NCBI GenBank assembly: GCA_027605045.1
Contig: JAQFWX010000003.1
Coordinates: forward strand, 2,108,001-2,172,000
Length of the DNA: 64,000 nucleotides
Direction: 5' to 3'
Origin: Phallus indusiatus
Lineage: Eukaryota; Basidiomycota; Agaricomycetes; Phallales; Phallaceae
Shown here piece by piece: positions 20,766 through 31,611 of the stretch. The notes below the pieces were generated by a model. It ran no database searches and was not told the DNA's origin. It worked only from the letters and a program-made list of their open reading frames with translations. Position 1 is the first letter of the stretch. Each line of letters starts with the position of its first letter. Both the position numbers and the translations under genes were made by a program.

Positions 20766-21016
20766 AAAAAAAGCATTTGTAAATTGTGATGACAGACCCT
20801 GAGATGGGGGTGCCATTACATAATGAGTTGACGAAACACGAGTGCTGAATAGTAAAATGAGCATTAATGACGGTTCACCTTGAGACATAAGGTTGGGCCA
20901 GGCTGTCGAGTTGATAACCACGCGTTCATGTTGAAGTTAAAGGACTGTCGCTGATGACGTGGTCGGTGACGCAATGCCATCGCGACAACGCGTCAAGATC
21001 GCGTGACATGCGTTAC
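20766..21016 (-). repeat. Diverged repeat, copy 2
   Basis: Related to 16710-16985, same orientation. The minus strand shows an exon-like piece ending CTCAAG, a possible intron GTGAACC...TTCAG, and then a frame with PPSQGLSSQFT, which in copy 1 reads PPSQAPSAQFT. The two copies bracket the PNGase A-like gene about 4 kb apart. Confidence 0.75.
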
Positions 21017-21187
21017 GCGTCGCGTTGTGCAACTATACAGTTTCTTTTTTTTTTTTAATGGAGCTAAGATCTGTAATGCAACTATACAGTTTCAAATTTA
21101 TAGTAAATCACTGTAAAAAAATTGAACTTCATTAACATTACTGTAATATACAATGGTATACACTAATCAGAGGCTATATGTTGCATC

Positions 21188-22415
21188 TCATTGAAAACGA
21201 CCCCAGTAGGGAAACTTCTCAGGCTCTCTCACCCAATCAATCCACCGCTCAACCTCACAACACGCTTCTTCTCCATCGAGTTCCATATATTTCATAGACA
21301 TCAGCACAGCCTTGAATCCCCACTTTTGAAAATTCCTTCTATCTCCCAAAATTCCCGATGTTTTCATCATATAAACATAATACCAAAGAGCCGATGAAGA
21401 CTCGATACCTTCTTTTGCGATCACTGCCAAATCTTTGGTCATAAGGCGCGAGAGTTGGCTTGCGTATGGACGAGCCACGGGGCGAGGCATACCGGGTTTG
21501 AGAAGTTTGCTGTATATGACTTCTAAAGTCGAAGAAGAGGAGTCTGGCTGCATGACTATGCGGTCTTTATCAGAGGATGAGGATGTCTTTGTGCAGTATC
21601 CGCATTCGCAATCAAAGTCGTAGTGGCGCTGAAGGTGAAATCGGCGATCAGCGTGTGGGTCGCAGACGTCCGTGTAAGCGACGGTCAACTCCTCGCCTGC
21701 ACGAATAGGACGGACGGCTTGTGCGGAGAGGATGAAGAGGTCGGTAGTCCATGAACAAAGGAGATTAGGACCACAGCTGAGGTATCTTAGCAATCGTATA
21801 ACAAATGAAAATATTAACGTACCTATGGTTCAAACGCGAAAGCTCAAGAAAAACGCCACCGTAATCCTCTCTGCCGTGCTTCAGCCTAATAGTAAACGCG
21901 TTCGAGCCTTTGATCCCATCAAACTCGTTTTCTTCAATGTCCCTCGCGTTCACCAGATTATGATACTCTTCCCAGTCTTCTGAATCCATCGAAAACTTCG
22001 CGTATTCTCGGAACGGCGCGAGAGAACTCATATACATCATAAGAGGATACACAAGGACCGGCCGCTCAACGATTACAATTTCACCAAGCGCAATATCGCG
22101 TGTCGTAATTATTCCTTTCCCTTTCCCTGGTATATCACGGATCGCGTATGCCGGAGAACCTTGTAAAGGTGGCAGTAAGGCAGGAAGCCGCGATGGGAGG
22201 GTCTTGCGTACTACATTGTATACCGCACCGACGATAAATTTTTCTTTTCCGTTATGGTTGATGTAAGGAACATTAATAAAGATAATGTGCTGAGGTTTGC
22301 CATTGCCCCATAGGATGTGCCAGTCTTTTTGTTTGTCGGGTGGAACGCCTTCCGCGCTGACGCTTTTCGGAGCACGGGTGGCATAATCGGACCGTGGTTT
22401 AAAGTTTTGAATCAT
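21188..22415 (-). CDS. SET-domain (SMYD-like) protein 1
   Basis: Two exons, 22415-21823 and 21776-21188, give 393 residues. The SET domain starts at IPGKGKGIITTRDIALGEIV (about residue 95), a match to the SMYD-type opening. The intron falls exactly inside the NHSCGPN motif that contacts the cofactor and substrate lysine. After it come VRPIRAGEELTVAY (catalytic Tyr region) and a post-SET cysteine cluster CECGYC. The C-terminal helices (SSALWYYVYMMKTSGILGD, WGFKAVLMSMKYME) are shared with the two paralogs at 31612 and 34001. No MYND zinc finger is inserted. Such proteins are predicted protein-lysine methyltransferases using S-adenosylmethionine, but the substrate is unknown. It is on the opposite strand to its paralogs. 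Confidence 0.88.
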
Positions 22416-22949
22416 GAGGATGTCGCGGGGAAAATAGATAAAGTAAGAGGCAAATAAATGGTGGCGGCAGTGGTGGTGATGGTTTTGTCAGTGGGAGGCG
22501 CGGGCACCTTTCCTTTGTGACAGTCATCTCCCAAGAAACAATGATCGATATCCGATCTGGATTTCTGAAGGGTTGAAGCAGGTTGGAGCAGGTTGGAGCA
22601 ATGAGACCCAAACAAAACGGTCCGGAGTCTAATGCCGCGTGGAGCCTAGACAACAAACATGTGCAAATAGTGCTCACCGTCAGAGGGACTGAGATGTTTT
22701 TGAGTTTTGTTTTAGAATGTTCAAAATGAGCATAAGATCTAGACAAGCGGACCGAAAAGGAAAAGAAGTATTTCCAACATACAATAAATAGCAATAAATA
22801 GCACAACTAATTAGATGATCTGAAGCATTCACTGTGTAACGAAATACTTGAGTAATACAGAGGGATAGACAGACTTTCATTAAATGTTACCCATTTTTAC
22901 AATGCTACCCAACGATTTATTTTGACCTAGAAAAGTGTAACTGATATCT

Positions 22950-24989
22950 TCAGAGTTTGGAGATGGTATATTTTTGGCTGATATCATTCGCGGGAGGAAC
23001 CAGCGTTGGCAGTCCGTTGACAAACTCATTCCATCTCTTCTCAGACACTATGGGTGCCTTTATATACGGCTCGACTTCTAGCCTTTTCAAAAGAGACTCC
23101 AAGTGAGGAAAGACAGCATCAACTGCGTTGGCCTCTAGTTCTCTTTGGGCCTGTCTTCCCAGCCCAATATGTTCCGCGTACCACGACGAATCTAATTTGA
23201 CGCAGCTCGCCACGTAAAGATCAATAAGACACTGGTCGACCTTCGCATTAACAGCTGCGTCATATGCCATCCGGTGGCCGATGGATTGCACTAAGAGCAG
23301 ACAGTCCGGAAGAACATGACGGTCATAGTCAAAGGATCTATGATCTCCTATGGTTTTTAGCAATTTTCCCAACTCCGTAAAGAGTCCTTTCTCATGGCGA
23401 GCAAGTAGACTTTCAGGATCCACAGAAGGGGGAAGACTATAGCGGCCCAGAAGCAATTCCGATGCCAATTCTAGATACAGAAATATATATATCAAAACGG
23501 TATTTTACTGAGATAAGAAAAGAGACACTAACTGATAGACAGTCCGAGAGTATCACCCTCCGCAATAGCAATACCTCTCATTTCTTCCTTCAAAAAAAGA
23601 TTAGTAATGAGAGTAAGCAAGTAATAGGAAACACTAGATACATACAAACAGGGTAGAGAAATGATTGTGATCAAAAAGGCCTTGAGCGCCACATCGATCT
23701 CCCAAACCCAGAGCAGCTTTTGGGGCGTGTTGTACCATCACAACCTTGGCAACAATAGCAACTCCATGACGAAAGGCTAACGGAAGGGTATGATCTTGGA
23801 ACAGGGGTACCGCCGCTTCATGTAGTGCCTTCATAACAAAGGACTGGGCCAAAGCTACTAAAATTGGTGTTTTCTGAGTTCGGAAACTTATGATAGGGAC
23901 CCGGTTCCCAGTGGGATCTGTCACCATTCGCCGTAGGCTGTATCGAGCAGCGATATAGGAAGACATTTGTAGTACTGGGATGCCAATGGATCCAAGAGCT
24001 AGCCCACCAACAACCACTCTAAAAATGAGCGCAAAGAAAGCTGCTTTGGGATCTTTGGCCTTCTCTAATGTTCCCAAAAGCGCCGAACGCGGTAAAAGAA
24101 CCTTGTGAAAATATGTCAAGCTATGGTTTATGGGTTTTGTGCCGTTACGGTAAGGAAGGCATCTTTTAGTGAGTGAAATGAGTAACTTGTAAATGTGATT
24201 TGGAAGATTATTTTTCGGGGACTGACTTGCATATAACGCCTGGATACATATTGGTACCATCGTTGAGGGGAACGAGGAATGGTTTTATACCATGATCTTC
24301 CCCGTTGACTAACGCTCTAGCGAATACCACAGCGACACATTTGTCTCCCATTGGCTTGGTCGGAGGCATGTGCCTGTTTGAATGATGATATCAGCTAGGC
24401 CATTGTTAATCGTATAACAGGACAAACTTTGCGGCTTGCTCTGAAGGTGTATTAAGCTCAAATTGGCCATTTTCAAGTAAGGTAGCGGTAGTTTCAATGT
24501 GAAAAGCGTCAAGTCCGTGCCCAACCTCTGTTAGACAAAATTGACCCCTAATTGAACGTGAGTATGCACTAAGTGTCAGGATTAATCAAAGCAATTTGAG
24601 AACATACGAGTATTCAAAGTTGACAACCTTTTGAAGAGTTTCATATATGTACGGCTGCTTTTTAACGTAATTCGAGAGTGTTCCTGCACATAAATTGAGT
24701 TGAATGGTGAGCAGCGTCGTAGCGGCACCATCCATTACACATATGGGATCGGTATGGAGCTGCCAAAACTTTGGTGACAGTCGAAAAATATCTTCAATGG
24801 TGAGAGCTGATGTGCAAAGCGGTTAGGGACGAAAGAGTGGGACGAGAGGTATTGTAACGATCACGAACCGTAAGCTTTAGCAATAGCCTTTGCTCGAAGA
24901 TAAGCCAGAGAGGCTTGTTTTTCTCTCGTGTATCTTTCAGAGTGGCACTGGAAAAGTGTGCTTAGAGCGAGATCACGGGTAGGGTACAT
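22950..24989 (-). CDS. Peroxisomal acyl-CoA oxidase
   Basis: Acyl-CoA oxidase catalyses the first step of peroxisomal fatty-acid beta-oxidation, using FAD and releasing H2O2. ATG 24989 starts MYPTRDLALSTLFQCHSERY. Exons joined over short introns give LSPKFWQLHTDPICVMDGAA, GQFCLTEVGHGLDA (the flavin/substrate loop typical of the family), FHIETTATLLENGQFELNTP, FARALVNGEDHGIKPFLVPL, VLLPRSALLG and MRGIAIAEGDTLGLSIKLAS. The C-terminal oxidase domain follows (ELLLGRYSLPPS). The protein ends in Ser-Lys-Leu, the classic PTS1 peroxisomal targeting signal, confirming both the stop and the location. All blocks are in order and the gene appears intact. It lies convergent to nothing obvious, with the SMYD-like gene downstream on the same strand. 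Confidence 0.9.
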
Positions 24990-26418
24990 TATCACCTTAG
25001 CTGAGTCAGGAAAAAGTTTTTGTGGTCTGGGGGCCCAAATATAAACCAGAAAATTCAGGGGATATCACGTCCAACAGGCCGCAAGGTCATTTTCAGGTTT
25101 TTCAGTAAAACACGGAATTGACCAATCACGACATCCCACTTAATATCGCTTGGGATTTAATGCCAACAACTGGAAAACTGAATGGGGGCTGAGACACAGT
25201 GACCTTCCGGCTCCGTTGCGGCTCAGTTGGGCGTGCAGCTAAGAATTCTTCCGGATTGCTGCCACAAAATCCGATATCTATCAGAGCTGACGAAAACAGT
25301 GCCGAACGCGTGGCACATTTACTTCCACTCCACGCTCAATCTATATTTACATCCATGTCAATCAGACCACACGGTTTTTTTTCGCTGCTTGACAGCTTGA
25401 CAGAATGCCTCGTACCAACTTGTACCCAATCATTTGTGTCCATCGCCTGGCATTACTTTTATACTTGACAGCTTGGTGGCTACCCTGCAACGGGTCTTAC
25501 GAACCACCGACTTAAGCCGACTCATCGTGTTCGGAAAAATGATCCGTATATCTATTGCAAAAATGAGGTTCAGTCATACGGATAGATCAGCAGTGAATGT
25601 CTATATCATATCCGGAATACGATGGCTGTGCAATGCTGCTCGTACGATAAGCAACAGTATCGAGCCCAAATTGTGCGACTTGCCAGTGTTACCCCGCGCA
25701 GCGACCCACTATATACACACACAAAAAATCTTTCACTTTTGTCGAAATCAGCATCGACCTCGGAGTCTTTTTGAGATCAAAATGAAAATTTGATCATATG
25801 CGCACAGTGCCGTAACGCGGCACACGCGTTCAGCTGAGCAGGAAGCCGTCGCGGCTGCATCGTCTGTTCAGTGTTGACCTCTCATCGTTTCACCATCTTC
25901 TCTCAAACTTTGTTTCCCACCCGCCCATCCTAGCATTGGAGATCACGTCAGCCTGTGTTTGCAGGCATCCTCACTGGTTCGCGAGCTTCCGGGGGAGCCC
26001 AGTCGCAGAGGGTGGTCCCGCCTATCCCAACCGGTCACCGCGCACCGCGCACCGAGCCTGTTGGCTCCTGCCCCTTCCGCAGGGCTCCTCCTGAACAGTG
26101 ACTAATGACGGAGCGTCTGACGAGGCTGGACCGAGGTTTGAGTTTATATGTAATTCTCGATGAAACCCAAAGGGTTTACTACTTTTTGAGTCCAAGCAAA
26201 GTTGAAGTCAAGTTCCAGCCCAAATCTTGTTCAACGACGGACGTTTGACACTTCATTGAAAAAGTCTAAGCGCGTTTTTGGATAAACTTTAAAGTTTCGA
26301 TAGAATAAACTCCAATTGCTAGATGAAAGATGAAGTCATAAGATTTATAAAAGTATTGGCCAATGGCAAGTTGTTGTCTTTTCGCACATGTCACACATGT
26401 CACAAATCCACCTGGCAA
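24990..26418. other. Gene-free stretch
   Basis: Contains the divergent upstream regions of the acyl-CoA oxidase and ARV1 genes. A CT-rich part (about 25850-26110) has low-complexity cytosine-rich sequence. No gene or RNA was recognised. Confidence 0.45.
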
Positions 26419-27692
26419 ATGCCGATTTGCACTACATGCACCGCTCCCGTCAACTACCTATACACAGTCTACGAATCAAAAAACAACCTTCGTCTAGAAG
26501 AATGTGTAAGATTTCTTTCTTCTCTGTTATATAACACACCCTTACATCATCCAGCCAAAATGTTCCTCATTCGTTGATCCATACGTCGAATATGACACGT
26601 TAAACTTGCTGCTCGATCTCATCTTGCTCAAAAGAGGAGTATATCGACATTTGCTTTTCAATCGCGGATGGCCTCCTAGAAAGGATTTTGAGCCTGCTGA
26701 GAAGCCTTTATCCCAGAAATCTGGGTTTCTTGCAGAGAGGGAGAGGCTGAGACGGATCACGGTTGCGAAGTTGGGAATGGCTTTGATATGTATCGATACT
26801 TGTATGTGAAATGATCTTTGATTATCATTTTCCTCGTGCTAATCATCAACAGTCATTCGGTGGTCGAATCATTGTTGGTATCTTTCGCACTTCTTTCCAA
26901 CGCGACAACGTTTTTCATCACTCGTTAGTCCCGTTGTCGACGCTTGAAGCGGATTATCGTTGGGATGGCGAAGCAGGACAAATTTTCCTGAAAATATTCA
27001 CCTCTTGTTTGATAGGTGCGTGCTTAAATTGACCATAATGACCCAATCCTTTTAACTGTCTTTGAAGAAACCATAACGTTCCACATCGGAGTCATGCTTG
27101 CCTCGATCATTGTTAGTCGTATCATTCGGATATTAAAGCCGCATGAACCAGCCTTGATAAGCCGTCAAGTCAGGTCCGTTCCTTTGATACCAATAAGAAA
27201 AACAAACCATTCTATTCATCATCTTCCAATAGATTATCTCACATCCCATTGACGTTACTCTACTCTTCTTTCACAAAAATCTTTCTTCTGCTCTGCTTAT
27301 CTATCTGGAGACCCGAAATCGCACCAATCACAACACCAAACCACGCAGAACACGCCAACATTCCTATACTAAACAACCTCCTCAACATGCTAGACGAAGA
27401 CAAAATGGACCGACACTGGTTAGTCCGCAACGTGATTGGTGGAATATCAGCTGGTTTTGGATTGCGCGGTATGTTGGTCTGCTTTATATGTCCTTTATAT
27501 CTCGGAACTAAACCAGGATTGATGGTTTTTTTTCTCCCGGTTTGGTTTGCAGTGGCGCTTGATTGCCACCCTTCGCTAACGGCATTGATAATTACGATCG
27601 GGTGGTCTTTTAAGGCATGGATTTCTCATCTGGCATCTCAGTGGTTGGGAATTGCAGAAAATGCAGAATGGATGGCATATTCTATTCCTTGA
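26419..27692 (+). CDS. ARV1: ARV1 lipid-homeostasis protein
   Basis: ARV1 is an endoplasmic-reticulum membrane protein needed for sterol distribution and GPI precursor handling. ATG 26419 gives MPICTTCTAP (first CxxC of the zinc-binding homology domain), NYLYTVYESKNNLRLEEC and, after an intron, PKCSSFVDPYVEYDTLNLLL (second CxxC, Asp, Tyr-x-Glu) and DLILLKRGVYRHLLFNRGW, all diagnostic of Arv1. Later exons encode hydrophobic segments (YSSFTKIFLLLCLSI, LIITIGWSFKAWISH). A GTATGT...TTGCAG intron after GFGLR restores the frame to the stop at 27692. It runs convergently towards the HSBP1-like gene 70 bp away. Confidence 0.9.
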
Positions 27693-27761
27693 AGGCTTGT
27701 AAAGTAGAAAACATGAAGAAAGAAAAAAATGGAGATGCGCGTGTATAATCATATCATATCA

Positions 27762-28261
27762 TTATCTAGTGGAATACGGAAAACCGGTAGTACTGGCAGG
27801 CCTTGGTGATTCGGCCGCGTTCAGATCTGAGCTGAGGAGATCTTGCAAGGATAGTTCAAGTGCGTCAATTCGATTAGACATTTCGTTCACTATGTGAATT
27901 ACGATCAGGCGGTTACAAATGTTAATAAAATAAAACTCCAAAATACTTTTTCCTAAAACTTCTTGCGACATATCTGTAAACTTGCTTTCCAATTGTTTGA
28001 GAACGGTATCGACCTTTGATCCCATAAAATATTATCCAATAAGGACCTAAACAGATGACGTACAAATGTGGTTAGCTCTAATGGACTTGAAATCGCCAAT
28101 GTCGTCTCTCCCGATTCGTCCTTATTGGCCGATTCATTCCCACTGGCACTTGCGGGTAGCTTTGTTGGATTCGGTGAATTCGAGGCTCGAGGAGTCAGCG
28201 GACTGAGTGCAGAAGCCATTCCATTTGTTGGAACTTTGAGAGGTGTGGCTTTGGGCGGCAT
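27762..28261 (-). CDS. HSBP1-like heat-shock-factor-binding coiled coil
   Basis: The HSBP1 family consists of short trimeric coiled coils that bind heat-shock factor and also WASH/actin regulators. Exon 1 (from ATG 28261) encodes a Ser/Pro/Ala-rich leader of about 70 residues (MPPKATPLKVPTNGMASALS...). Splicing GTACGT...CAAAG and GTATTT...CATAG gives TTFVDTVLKQLESKFTDMSQ and, after the second intron, MNEMSNRIDALELSLQDLL, matching the HSBP1 core T-x-F-V...F-x-x-M-S...R-I-D-x-L-E. Human HSBP1 is essentially the core alone, so the disordered N-terminal extension is a difference. Divergent from the RING gene, convergent with ARV1. Confidence 0.85.
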
Positions 28262-28642
28262 GGGTTAGATGGCAAAAAGAAAAACGACGGTCCAGGAGAA
28301 ACCCGAGTTCGCCGTGAAAACAATGAGGCAACAACGAACACGGGACACGGATGAGTTGAGTTCCTGAGTCACCGCCCAAAAGAAAAAGCCAAAATCTTTC
28401 TTCTTCTTCACACAAAACCTTTTAGCGAATTGATATTGAAGAGAGGTCGTGTCCTTTCAAAATTGTGGTGCTATGGTCGGAGGTCTCAACTATTTGCCGG
28501 CACGTGCCGACTTCGGACTTGTTCACTTTGTCCACCAAACTCCATAAGCGCCGGAAACGCCCGATTCTTCGTCTGGCACATGGCTTAGTCAGCGTCTCGC
28601 ATCGTTTCGCTCCCTTTTACCACGACGACGAGCTCACAAACT

Positions 28643-28649
28643 TATAAAA
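28643..28649 (+). promoter_or_regulatory. TATA box of the RING gene
   Basis: TATAAAA lies 56 bp upstream of ATG 28705, followed by a pyrimidine-rich leader (CTCTCTCTGTTTCTTCTC), the usual form of a fungal core promoter. Confidence 0.55.
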
Positions 28650-28704
28650 CGGCCTTGCTGTTCTCTCTCTGTTTCTTCTCTGTTTCTCTCTCTAACCATA
28701 TTCC

Positions 28705-30931
28705 ATGTCAAATACTCAATTAGAAGTGAGTTTCGTCAGCGTCGACAGTCTTCCCGCCTTCCGGAGCACACACACTCGACCATCCACTTCGTCATCCGCC
28801 GCCTCTCAAGTTATCAACCTCGTAGACGATGATGCCGATACCATTGCGTACGTCGTCTCAAAAATACCTTAAAAAGATTTTTTTTTTCTGACGTCGACGT
28901 TGTGTTCTCATGTAGTCCCCCTCCTGCGGTGCGACGAAGACTTGCCGGAACAATCCCCGATGATGATGATGTTATAATCGTTGATCCTGACACTAGTGCC
29001 GAGAGCAGCACCAGCAGTCGTCGAATCAGCGTCGGCGGCGCTATCAGCCGTCCAATCATAATTCCGGACAGCGACGAAGAACATTCTCCGACTAGAAATG
29101 CACCTCCCGGATCGTCAGCGCAACAATACCACCACCAACATCACCACCACCACCACCACCACCAACATCATCAACAACAACAACATCATCATCATCAACG
29201 TCAACAACACCAAGCAGGTAAGACCCATTCATCCCTCGGCGTCTAAAGCGCCATACATGACATGTCGTGAATTGCCCGTTTCTCACTCTGTTGTTATTAT
29301 TATTTTTAGCAAACTCATTCCGAATTTTTTCTCCTCCACCACCTCCACCAACATACCACCCGAGACCGCCAGTACCACCGCTCCCAATCATCGCCAACCC
29401 CCGACCTTTTGCAATCCTCGCCCCGCCTTTAGGATCGGAAGGCACATCCGCTTATCGACGTCTCCCTTTTGATGAACCTCCACAACCAAGCACATCTTCA
29501 GCTTCAGCAGCAGTAGCCGCTGCTTCGGCTTCGGCTTCAACTTCAACCCCTCGACGAGGCAACAACAATCGTCCCAATATTCAACTAGGAGGCGGACTAG
29601 TCTCGCAAAACATCCGACCCCGACGCGGTGGTGCACATTGGCACAATAACGATGCGGTGCGCCATAATGGGCCTGGATCTGCTTTCGGAAATGCAAATGC
29701 AAACGCCAATGCAAATCATCGGCCTCCGCCTATTGCGCGATACGTAGCTACCTTTCTCAATCACGATCCGCAGCATGATGCTCAACAACCCCAACCTCAA
29801 CCTCAACCTCAACCTCGTGACGAGCACGACCACCAACATGCCGATCATGCTTTCCGTCGTTTTGAAGCTAATGCATGGTTTAATCCACGACGAGTAGCAG
29901 GCCGGACTTTTGAAAGTGCTTTTTACTTTTTGTCTCGGAATATCATTGGGACGGTTGCTGCTGCTGCTGCACCGTCTGTTCCGGAGTATACCAAGGATAT
30001 GACACATCCTGGTTTACCACCGCCTGGTTGGTCGTTCAATTTTGGGACGGAAAACATTGAAGCGGTTGACGTCGATGCTGACGATGGTGATGGTGGAGGA
30101 GCAGGGGGTACTAGTAGTGCAACAGCACCTGCTGAATACTTGGCTTGTGCGTCGTGTTTAGACCCGCTTCAGGCAAATGTAGAGGAAAGGAGAGATTTGA
30201 GTGCTGAAGAGAAGAAAAAGAAGAGAGTTTGGGCGTTGAGATGTGGGCATATGTTCGATGGGAAATGTATCGAGGATTTGATGGTTCCTAATTGGCAAAA
30301 GGAGAGACCAAAACCGATAATAACAACGGCGACGATTGTGGAGGATGTTGAGAAGAAAGAGGAAGAAGAAGTGAAGAAGGTTGTTGTTATTACGGATGAT
30401 GAGCCGGTTACGATAGATAAGGGCAAAGGGAAAGCAAAGGAAGATGATCAAGTTGCTGCGGTACCATCCACTATGGAAGCCACTATGGAAGCCACTGCTA
30501 TTGAACCCGTGTCTACTCCAGTCACTATCATCGAAGAAATACCATCATCCTCATCACAACCAGAATCCACGTCAGGAGGTCGGTACAACTTCCGAACACG
30601 CCGTCCACCACCTCCACCACAAGAACAACCCACTCCACCCCGCTCAAACAGACGAAACCGAGCCGGCGCAACTTCCGCATCAGCTTCAACTTCAACATCA
30701 GGAGCAGGAGCAGGAACATCAGAAGAACAACCTTCCCGTAAACCTCGCGGCACAAAACGTAAATCCGACGGGAAAGCCGTTAAGAACTTGAACGGACGAC
30801 CTCCCAAAAGTGGAATTCAGCATGAATGGGCGTGTCCTGTTGCTGGATGTGGGAAAAAGCATAGTAGTTATAAGTTGCAGGATGTGTGGAAACCCGATGA
30901 GGAGAATGGACCTATTGCCATATATATTTAA
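28705..30931 (+). CDS. Large low-complexity RING-type zinc-finger protein
   Basis: Three exons (28705-28847, 28916-29217, 29310-30931) give 688 residues in one frame. The N-terminal third is acidic and Ser-rich with SUMO-interaction-like patches (VINLVDDDAD, DVIIVDPDTS, RPIIIPDSDEE). Exon 2 ends in a His/Gln tract and exon 3 is rich in Pro, Ala/Ser, Asn-Ala and Gln-Pro repeats. A RING-like core follows: CASCLDP, then RVWALRCGHMFDGKCIEDLM (Cys-x-His-x4-Cys). The last pair of ligands (CPVAGCGKKH) comes about 200 residues later, after an acidic/basic low-complexity insert. It is probably a nuclear E3 ubiquitin ligase, perhaps SUMO-targeted. This is inference from the motifs. Confidence 0.82.
29120..29215 (+). 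repeat. CAC/CAA/CAT trinucleotide tract encoding poly-His/Gln
   Basis: An uninterrupted run of CAC, CAT and CAA codons at the end of exon 2 encodes about 28 residues that are almost all His or Gln. Such tracts vary in length between strains. Confidence 0.85.
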
Positions 30932-31611
30932 AAAGGTGTCCTTGCTACCTTCCTTTTCTTTCTTTCTTTCTTTTTGTTTTCTTTTTGATGATGGAATACT
31001 TACGTACATGTACACATGTACATTTTGTGCATACGTACTTTTGGGGGTTTGTTTGTTGTTATGTACATGGCGTTGCGACGATGACATGAGCGGGGCTTCC
31101 TTTCATAATATCCCCTTTTCAACCGCATTCTTTCTTCAACAATGTTATTGGGTGTTTGTAGCTTCCTGTACTTACCTATTTCATGTTCCTTCAAGTGTTT
31201 TTTAAAATTAGAGTATAACATACCATTCACTTTACAAAACCAAAACATTTTGGTATTCGGATGCAAAGCATAACAAAAAGAGACTGGGATCGCAATGGCC
31301 AGTCAGATCTTCAGAACTTGAAACTTGGAAGTTTCAGTCAGATTTCGAAGAATACGATGTACCATTACGTAATAGGGATTGATAATCATTCTATTTACGG
31401 CGATGGAGATTCCTTTCATGTCTCCATGTTTATTACCCTCTCGCGCTTATTGTCTTCATGTATAAAAGTCAATCGCTTCTTTGTTTTATTTTCAATTCAC
31501 AACCGTTCCTTACCTGAGGTGTACATGCAAGTTCATCTAGTTTTCACATACTAATCATAGCTAATCAGCATTTATCACAGTCTTTAATCATCGCCGCCCT
31601 AGTCCAATATC
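30932..31611. other. 3' and 5' flanks between RING gene and SMYD-like gene 2
   Basis: It starts with a TTTC-rich 3' region (30950-30990). A 97-codon frame at 31261 has no recognisable features. TATAAAAG at 31461-31468 sits about 145 bp before the next ATG and is a likely promoter element. Confidence 0.5.

Noticed and set aside
25850..26110. C-rich block as a structured RNA or rRNA fragment
   Set aside because: I could not fold it into a known RNA or match any rRNA or tRNA signature. It looks like low-complexity promoter DNA.
29092..30807. Long minus-strand frames opposite the RING gene
   Set aside because: They are rich in Gly, Leu, Val and Asp because they mirror the repetitive Pro/Ala/His/Gln codons of the plus strand. 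They have no start context or domain, so they are shadows.
31261..31554. 97-codon plus-strand frame upstream of SMYD-like gene 2
   Set aside because: It overlaps the likely TATA box and promoter and has no domain or conserved features.
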